Shown here: positions 6,055-10,074 of the stretch, piece by piece | Numbering within the stretch: the stretch's first letter is position 1 | Layout: the number at the start of each line of letters is the position of its first letter | Source of the DNA: Acutalibacter sp. | GTDB taxonomy: Bacteria > Bacillota > Clostridia > Oscillospirales > Acutalibacteraceae | DNA: 10,074 bases | Assembly (NCBI GenBank): GCA_022801475.1 | Contig: JAAWSH010000036.1 | Location: forward strand, 1 to 10,074 | Reading direction: 5' to 3' | Translations under genes and position numbers: made by a program | The notes under the pieces: model-generated | Databases searched by the model: none | What the model saw: only the letters and a program-made list of their open reading frames with translations | Told to the model about the DNA's origin: nothing

Positions 6055-6884
6055 AAAAGGAAGCCCTTGGCTGGCGCATTGCCCGCGACATTCTCATTGT
6101 TCTGGGATTTTTCATGGTGCTGGCGCCCATGTACCTAGTGGTGGTTAATACCTTTAAGTCTTTGGACGAGGCGGGCAAAAGCTTTTTCAGCCTGCCCCAA
6201 AGCCTGGACTTTTCCAACTACATGGAACTGTTTACAAAAAACAACTACTGGGCCTATGTACGCAACTCCGCGGTGATCTCCATTGTAGGCATTATTCTGG
6301 TGATTATTGTGAACCCGGCGGTGTCCTATGCCATTTCCCGCAACTTCCGTCGGCCCTATTACAAGACTGTGTACTATTTGATCATTATGGGCCTGTTTGT
6401 GCCCTTCCAGGTGATCATGCTGCCCCTGACCAAGATTATGACAGACATGAACCTGCTAAGCCCTACGGGTTTGATTATCCTTTATACAGCCCTCAGCCTT
6501 TCTAAAGGCGTGTTCATGTTTGTAAACTACATCCGCAGTCTGCCTCTGGAGATTGAAGAAGCGGCCCGCATTGACGGATGCAACACTTTCCAGGTTTATA
6601 CCAAAGTGGTACTGCCCCTTTTGGGCCCCATGCTGGCCACCCTGGTGGTGATGGACGCTTTGTGGTTCTGGAACGACTTTATGCTGCCCTTACTCTTGTT
6701 GAACAAATCTCGGGAGTTCTGGACCCTGCCCCTGTTCCAGTACAACTTTAAGACAGAATATTCCTTTAACTATACCATGGCCTTTACAGCATATTTCATG
6801 TCCATGTTCCCCATCATAGCGGTATATTGCTTTGGACAGAAATATATTATTTCCGGCTTGACCGCAGGAGCGGTAAAAAGCTAA
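6051..6884 (+). CDS. ABC sugar importer permease 2 (MalG/UgpE-type, CUT1)
   Basis: This is the second membrane subunit of the same importer. The 277-residue product has about six hydrophobic segments (near 11-34, 73-95, 105-129, 137-158, 190-212 and 248-270). The EAA loop is well preserved at about 169-190 (EEAARIDGCNTFQVYTKVVL, then P), as is the WNDF motif (207-210). The C-terminus GQKYIISGLTAGAVKS is the standard end of MalG-type permeases. The ATG overlaps the previous stop codon (ATGA at 6051-6054), and aaggagg at 6035-6041 inside the preceding gene provides its ribosome binding site. After its stop there is no clear terminator, then about 0.5 kb of GC-rich non-coding DNA before the response regulator gene. 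Confidence 0.94.
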   Translation: MKKEALGWRIARDILIVLGFFMVLAPMYLVVVNTFKSLDEAGKSFFSLPQSLDFSNYMELFTKNNYWAYVRNSAVISIVGIILVIIVNPAVSYAISRNFRRPYYKTVYYLIIMGLFVPFQVIMLPLTKIMTDMNLLSPTGLIILYTALSLSKGVFMFVNYIRSLPLEIEEAARIDGCNTFQVYTKVVLPLLGPMLATLVVMDALWFWNDFMLPLLLLNKSREFWTLPLFQYNFKTEYSFNYTMAFTAYFMSMFPIIAVYCFGQKYIISGLTAGAVKS

Positions 6885-7393
6885 AATAAAGAGAGAGGCC
6901 GGGGGATTGTTTAGGGCACTTTGGCCGATACGGGCCCTGGGGCTGCAGTCTTTGTGCGCCCGCTGCGCGGAGGGAAGTCTAGGTGGTTTCGGGGGCCCTG
7001 CTTACACAGTGGGAGTCTTAGTGGAAGTGGGAGCCGAGGGGCGCTTTTTCTTGCAATCACCCCTCCCCGCAATGCGCTTTCTAGGTGTGAAGGTCGTGGG
7101 ACGCTGTCCCTCACTTGGCCAGGGTTCTGCCCTGGACTCGCCAGGAGAGCAAGCGCCCCTGGATCCCGTTCTTACTGGCGGTCTAGGGCCCCGCTGTGGT
7201 TTCTTAACGTTCCAGTTCCCGCCCGCCTAGCGGCTCGGGGTTAGGGCCTGACTGGCCGACAGCAGAAAAAGTCGGAGTAAAAGTTTCGTCAACCTTTTCA
7301 AAGGTTGCAGGGGTGTGTGGGCGAGGGTTGCCGGCCGACTGAGTCGGCAGACGAGACGGGAGTCCCCACGACCTTTACACCAAGGCAAAGGAG
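6885..7393. repeat. GC-rich intergenic block of tandem hairpins, probable dispersed repeat element
   Basis: This 509-base gap holds no credible gene but is crowded with short inverted repeats: gggac/gtccc (7098-7110), ccaggg/ccctgg (7119-7135), ccagg/cctgg (7141-7162), ccgac/gtcgg (7256-7275), caaccttt/aaaggttg (7290-7307) and gccgact/agtcggc (7334-7348). From general familiarity, hairpins such as ccaggg-loop-ccctgg and the phrase around aaccttttcaaaggttgc resemble multi-copy intergenic repeats in Oscillospiraceae genomes; the copy number cannot be checked here. Open frames of about 107 codons in it (6907-7230 and 6921-7244) lack good ribosome binding sites, overlap one another in different frames, and have a Gly/Arg/Pro/Ser-rich make-up typical of non-coding GC-rich DNA. 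No transposase or clear terminal inverted repeats are seen. Confidence 0.6.
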
Positions 7394-7394
7394 G
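7388..7394 (+). promoter_or_regulatory. Ribosome binding site implying a TTG start for the response regulator
   Basis: A consensus aaggagg lies 8 bases before TTG at 7403. The in-frame GTG at 7394 overlaps this Shine-Dalgarno sequence and so cannot be initiated from it. The TTG start also puts the receiver domain at the very N-terminus (KLLIVEDE), as normal for the family. Confidence 0.8.
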
Positions 7395-7402
7395 TGCGCG
7401 CT

Positions 7403-8929
7403 TTGAAGCTGCTGATTGTAGAGGACGAAGTGTATTCCCGTAAGTCTCTGGTTAAACAGGTGCAGGCCATGGACGTAGCGGGAACCATGACCATCTTAGA
7501 GGCAGCCGACGGGAAAGAGGCCCTGGAGGTGGTGCGGTCTCAGCGGCCGGAGCTGGTGCTTTCTGACATACAGATGCCCTTTATGAACGGTCTGGAGCTG
7601 CTGGGAGAGATACGGAGGCTTCTGCCCGCTACCCGGGTGGTGATGATCAGCGGGTTCGCGGACTTCCAGTTTGCCCAGCAGGCGGTGAACCAAGGAGCCA
7701 TTGGCTACCTGCTGAAACCCGTGAGCGACGAGAGCCTACAGGATTGCTTTTCCCGCTTTTTGGAGGAAAGCCCCAGCCCCGCCGCTGCCCAGGAAAAGCC
7801 CAGCGACCCCCTGACCGTCTGCCTGACAGAGGCCATAAACGAAAATAAGCTGGACGACGCCTATGTGGTGCAGCAGTCCTTTTCCCGGATCTTTGTGCCC
7901 TTTCGGGTAGTGAGTATCACCTTTCTGCCTGGAGACCGGCGGCTGCCGGAGGGTTTTTTGCAGGGGCTGAGTCAAGTGCTCTCTAAATCGTTGGATGTGG
8001 ACTTTCGGGTATTGTCCCTGTCGTCTCTACGGTATGAGATTGTATTTAAAGAGAGCGGACACATGGCGGCCATGCTGCGGACCCTGACGGAGTTTCTGAG
8101 GGAGCAAGGCCGGCACTGCTGCGGCATCAGCGGACAGCACCGGCGGCTTTCGGATTTTTTGACAGCCCACACCCAGGCCTGCTATGCGGAAAAATACCGG
8201 CTGCTGGAGCAGCGGGAGATTTACTCCTTTGACGAGCTGCGCCGGCGGCGAACAGTGCACAAGGCGTCCTTTCCAGGAAAGGACGAGTTTGCCTTTCAGA
8301 TTCAGCAGGGTAAGGCTGAGGAGGCCTACCGCATTGCCTCGGAACAGCTTTTGCTGATGTACCAGGATCATGCTCTGCAAATAGAGGCCTACGAGACCTT
8401 TTTGCTAAAGCTGCAAATGGCTATGGCGGACCATGGCAAAAGCGGCCCCGATTCCTTGGAGCAGCAGTGGTTTCCGGTAACGGCCTATGGAGACTTTTCG
8501 GATCTCCTGGAAGACCTGCGGGCACAGATTACAAAGGTCTGTGTGGAAATAGAGAGCAACCGGGCGGGGCTGGAGGGGAGCGTATCGGACCAGGTATTTG
8601 AGTACATCCAGCAAAACTACAGCAAAGACTTTTCCCTAAAAGACCTGGCAAAAAAAGTGTTCTTTATGAACCCCAGCTATCTAAGCTACCTGATCCGAAA
8701 AAAGACGGGAAAGACCTATACCAGCTATCTAAAAGAAATCCGCATCGCCCACGCCAAAGAGCTGCTGCTGGACAGCCATCTGCCTATTACAGAGGTGGCC
8801 ACCCTGTGCGGCTATAATGACCCCAGCCAGTTTATTGCCATATTTAAAAAAGAAACGGGCATGACGCCCCGAAGATTCCGGGAACAGTCTGCTGGGGCGG
8901 AACCGGGCGGCAAGCCGGATGGAAAATGA
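7403..8929 (+). CDS. Two-component response regulator, YesN type (receiver + AraC DNA-binding domain)
   Basis: This is a cytoplasmic transcription regulator that is phosphorylated by a sensor kinase and then acts on target promoters, usually those of carbohydrate uptake genes. The 508-residue product starts at TTG (after aaggagg at 7388-7394). The receiver domain covers about 1-118, with acidic residues in VEDE (6-9), the phospho-acceptor Asp55 (LSDIQMP), Ser83 (MISGF) and Lys105 (LLKPV). A long middle region (about 130-390) has no motif I recognise, as usual for YesN proteins. The C-terminal AraC helix-turn-helix pair covers about 395-495, including FSLKDLAKKVFFMNPSYLSY (411-430), the second helix-turn-helix (PITEVATLCGYNDPSQFIAI, 462-481) and the terminal FKKETGMTPRRFRE. 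It follows the permease genes on the same strand and may control them. The YesM-type histidine kinase that normally accompanies it is not adjacent on either side within the window. Confidence 0.93.
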   Translation: MKLLIVEDEVYSRKSLVKQVQAMDVAGTMTILEAADGKEALEVVRSQRPELVLSDIQMPFMNGLELLGEIRRLLPATRVVMISGFADFQFAQQAVNQGAIGYLLKPVSDESLQDCFSRFLEESPSPAAAQEKPSDPLTVCLTEAINENKLDDAYVVQQSFSRIFVPFRVVSITFLPGDRRLPEGFLQGLSQVLSKSLDVDFRVLSLSSLRYEIVFKESGHMAAMLRTLTEFLREQGRHCCGISGQHRRLSDFLTAHTQACYAEKYRLLEQREIYSFDELRRRRTVHKASFPGKDEFAFQIQQGKAEEAYRIASEQLLLMYQDHALQIEAYETFLLKLQMAMADHGKSGPDSLEQQWFPVTAYGDFSDLLEDLRAQITKVCVEIESNRAGLEGSVSDQVFEYIQQNYSKDFSLKDLAKKVFFMNPSYLSYLIRKKTGKTYTSYLKEIRIAHAKELLLDSHLPITEVATLCGYNDPSQFIAIFKKETGMTPRRFREQSAGAEPGGKPDGK

Positions 8930-8980
8930 ATTTTTATAGCGCAGAACCCGGACGCGGGGATTTTGCGGGAAAGGGTAATC

Positions 8981-10074
8981 ATGGAGAGAGAAGCAACGCG
9001 GGAATATGTTGACCTGCTGAAACGAGAAATATCCCCTGCCATGGGCTGTACCGAGCCCGCCGCGGCAGCTCTGGCGGCTGCATACGCCGCCCATGCACTG
9101 GGGACCAGACCAGAGACCGTAGAGATGAGCGTCAGCGCCTATATCTTCAAAAATGGGATGAACGTAGGGATTCCTGGCACCGGCATGGTGGGTCTGGAGA
9201 TTGCGGCGGCTTTGGGGGCTATCAGCGCCCAGCCAGAAAAGCAGCTGCTGGTGCTTAACGACCTGTCGGAAGAACAAAAGGAATGGGCCAAGGAGATGGT
9301 GGCCAAAAAGCAGGTGCGCATTCAAATCGCCGAGACGGCGGAGAAGGTATATCTGCGGGCTGTCTGTCGGGCTGGAGGCCAGGAGGCAGAGGCTTTGGTG
9401 CTGCGTACCCATGTGGGGCTGGCGAAAATCGTCAAAAATGGCGAGACTTTGGTGAATAACGCCCCCAATGAGCCGGAACCCAAGGAACAGCAGGCTGCCG
9501 CGCCCCAGGAACCGGAGAACATGAGCCTGGAGAGCATTGTGGACTTTGTGGGCAGTGTGCCCACCGAAGAGCTGCTGTTTCTGCGGGAGGTAATCCGCAT
9601 TAACCGGACCATTGCGGAAGAGGGCCTAACCCACGACTATGGCTTGAAAGTGGGTAAAAGTATTTTAGAGAGCAGCAAGACTGGCCTGGTCTCTGACGAT
9701 TTGGCCAACTTTACCGTGGCCTGCACAGCGGCCGCCGCAGACGCGCGGATGTCTGGCTGCGAAAAGCCTGTGATGAGCACAGCGGGCAGCGGCAACCAGG
9801 GGCTGACAGCCTCGCTGCCTGTGGCCGTCATTGGATGGAAGCTGGAACTGCCGGAGGAAAAGGTACTACATGCCCTGGCGCTAAGTATTCTGGTGACCAT
9901 TCATACCAAGCAGTACATAGGCCGTCTCTCGGTGCTGTGCGGCTGTTCCATTGCTGCGGCCATAGGTTCCTGCTGTGGAATCATTTATCTGTTGGACGGT
10001 GGGCTGGAGAACATGAAGATTGGCATAAACAGCATGGTGGCAGATATTTCCGGGGTGGTATGCGACGGGGCCAA
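8981..10074 (+). CDS. cyuA: L-cysteine desulfidase family protein (CyuA/UPF0597), 3' end cut by the window
   Basis: Proteins of this family (L-cysteine desulfidase, formerly UPF0597 and often annotated as serine dehydratase alpha-like) break cysteine into pyruvate, ammonia and sulfide using an iron-sulfur cluster in the cytoplasm. The frame starts at ATG 8981, 51 bases after the response regulator stop, with a modest aaaggg ribosome binding site, and stays open for 364 codons to the window edge; the family is normally about 430 residues, so roughly 65 are missing. Visible signatures are SPAMGCTEPAA near the start (Cys23), KNGMNVGIPGTG (near residue 57), AGSGNQGL (near 268), HTKQYIGRLSVLCGCS (Cys320, Cys322), a Cys331-Cys332 pair, and VCDGA at the end (Cys361). 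These conserved cysteines include the expected cluster ligands. A Pro/Glu/Gln/Ala-rich stretch at about 160-181 looks like a flexible insert. With no terminator between them it may be co-transcribed with the regulator; a functional link is not evident. Activity on serine instead of cysteine cannot be excluded. Confidence 0.9.
   Translation, partial: MEREATREYVDLLKREISPAMGCTEPAAAALAAAYAAHALGTRPETVEMSVSAYIFKNGMNVGIPGTGMVGLEIAAALGAISAQPEKQLLVLNDLSEEQKEWAKEMVAKKQVRIQIAETAEKVYLRAVCRAGGQEAEALVLRTHVGLAKIVKNGETLVNNAPNEPEPKEQQAAAPQEPENMSLESIVDFVGSVPTEELLFLREVIRINRTIAEEGLTHDYGLKVGKSILESSKTGLVSDDLANFTVACTAAAADARMSGCEKPVMSTAGSGNQGLTASLPVAVIGWKLELPEEKVLHALALSILVTIHTKQYIGRLSVLCGCSIAAAIGSCCGIIYLLDGGLENMKIGINSMVADISGVVCDGA

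Noticed and set aside
6907..7244. Two overlapping + strand frames of 107 codons in the intergenic block
   Set aside because: They overlap in different frames, lack convincing ribosome binding sites, have Gly/Arg/Pro/Ser-rich translations, and run straight through the hairpin repeats.
8930..8980. Small cccg/cggg hairpin between the regulator and cysteine desulfidase genes as a terminator
   Set aside because: The stem is only about 4 base pairs and is not followed directly by a T-run.

Overview
The window looks like chromosome of a gut-type Clostridia (Bacillota), most likely an Oscillospiraceae relative. This is inferred from strong AAGGAGG-type ribosome binding sites, a Gram-positive lipoprotein with a serine-rich linker, moderately GC-rich composition, and a long intergenic block of GC-rich hairpins of the kind dispersed in that group. 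The genus cannot be fixed from the sequence. All supported genes lie on the + strand.

Layout: (1) 1-366, the end of, or a small, unrecognised membrane protein. (2) 367-612, a non-coding leader with a near-perfect 25-nt inverted repeat, followed by a divergent PTS Enzyme I-like gene (613-2304) with its own intrinsic terminator. (3) 2352-2516, a regulatory region with an extended -10 promoter and two direct repeats. (4) A probable carbohydrate-uptake cluster: a URO-D superfamily protein carrying an H-x-C...C putative zinc site (methyltransferase-like rather than a true uroporphyrinogen decarboxylase), a lipoprotein solute-binding protein, an intercistronic terminator, a possible 33-residue small ORF, and two CUT1-type permeases overlapping by 4 nt. 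(5) 6885-7402, about 0.5 kb of GC-rich hairpins with no credible gene. (6) A YesN-type AraC response regulator starting at TTG. (7) A CyuA/UPF0597 L-cysteine desulfidase family gene cut by the window end.

How they may work together: the binding protein and two permeases form the outer and membrane parts of an ABC sugar importer. Its ATPase is not here and is probably a shared MsmK/MalK-type protein encoded elsewhere. The AraC-type response regulator is a plausible regulator of the cluster, but no partner histidine kinase is visible. The URO-D-like gene sits first in the cluster, which raises the possibility that a methylated substrate is imported and processed; this is inference. The Enzyme I-like gene and the cysteine desulfidase gene are neighbours with no evident functional tie. 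No mobile element, CRISPR array, tRNA or rRNA was recognised.

The points most worth a second look are the metal-site motif in the URO-D-like protein, the altered active-site signatures of the Enzyme I-like protein, the possible small ORF behind the intercistronic terminator, and the hairpin mosaic at 6885-7393.
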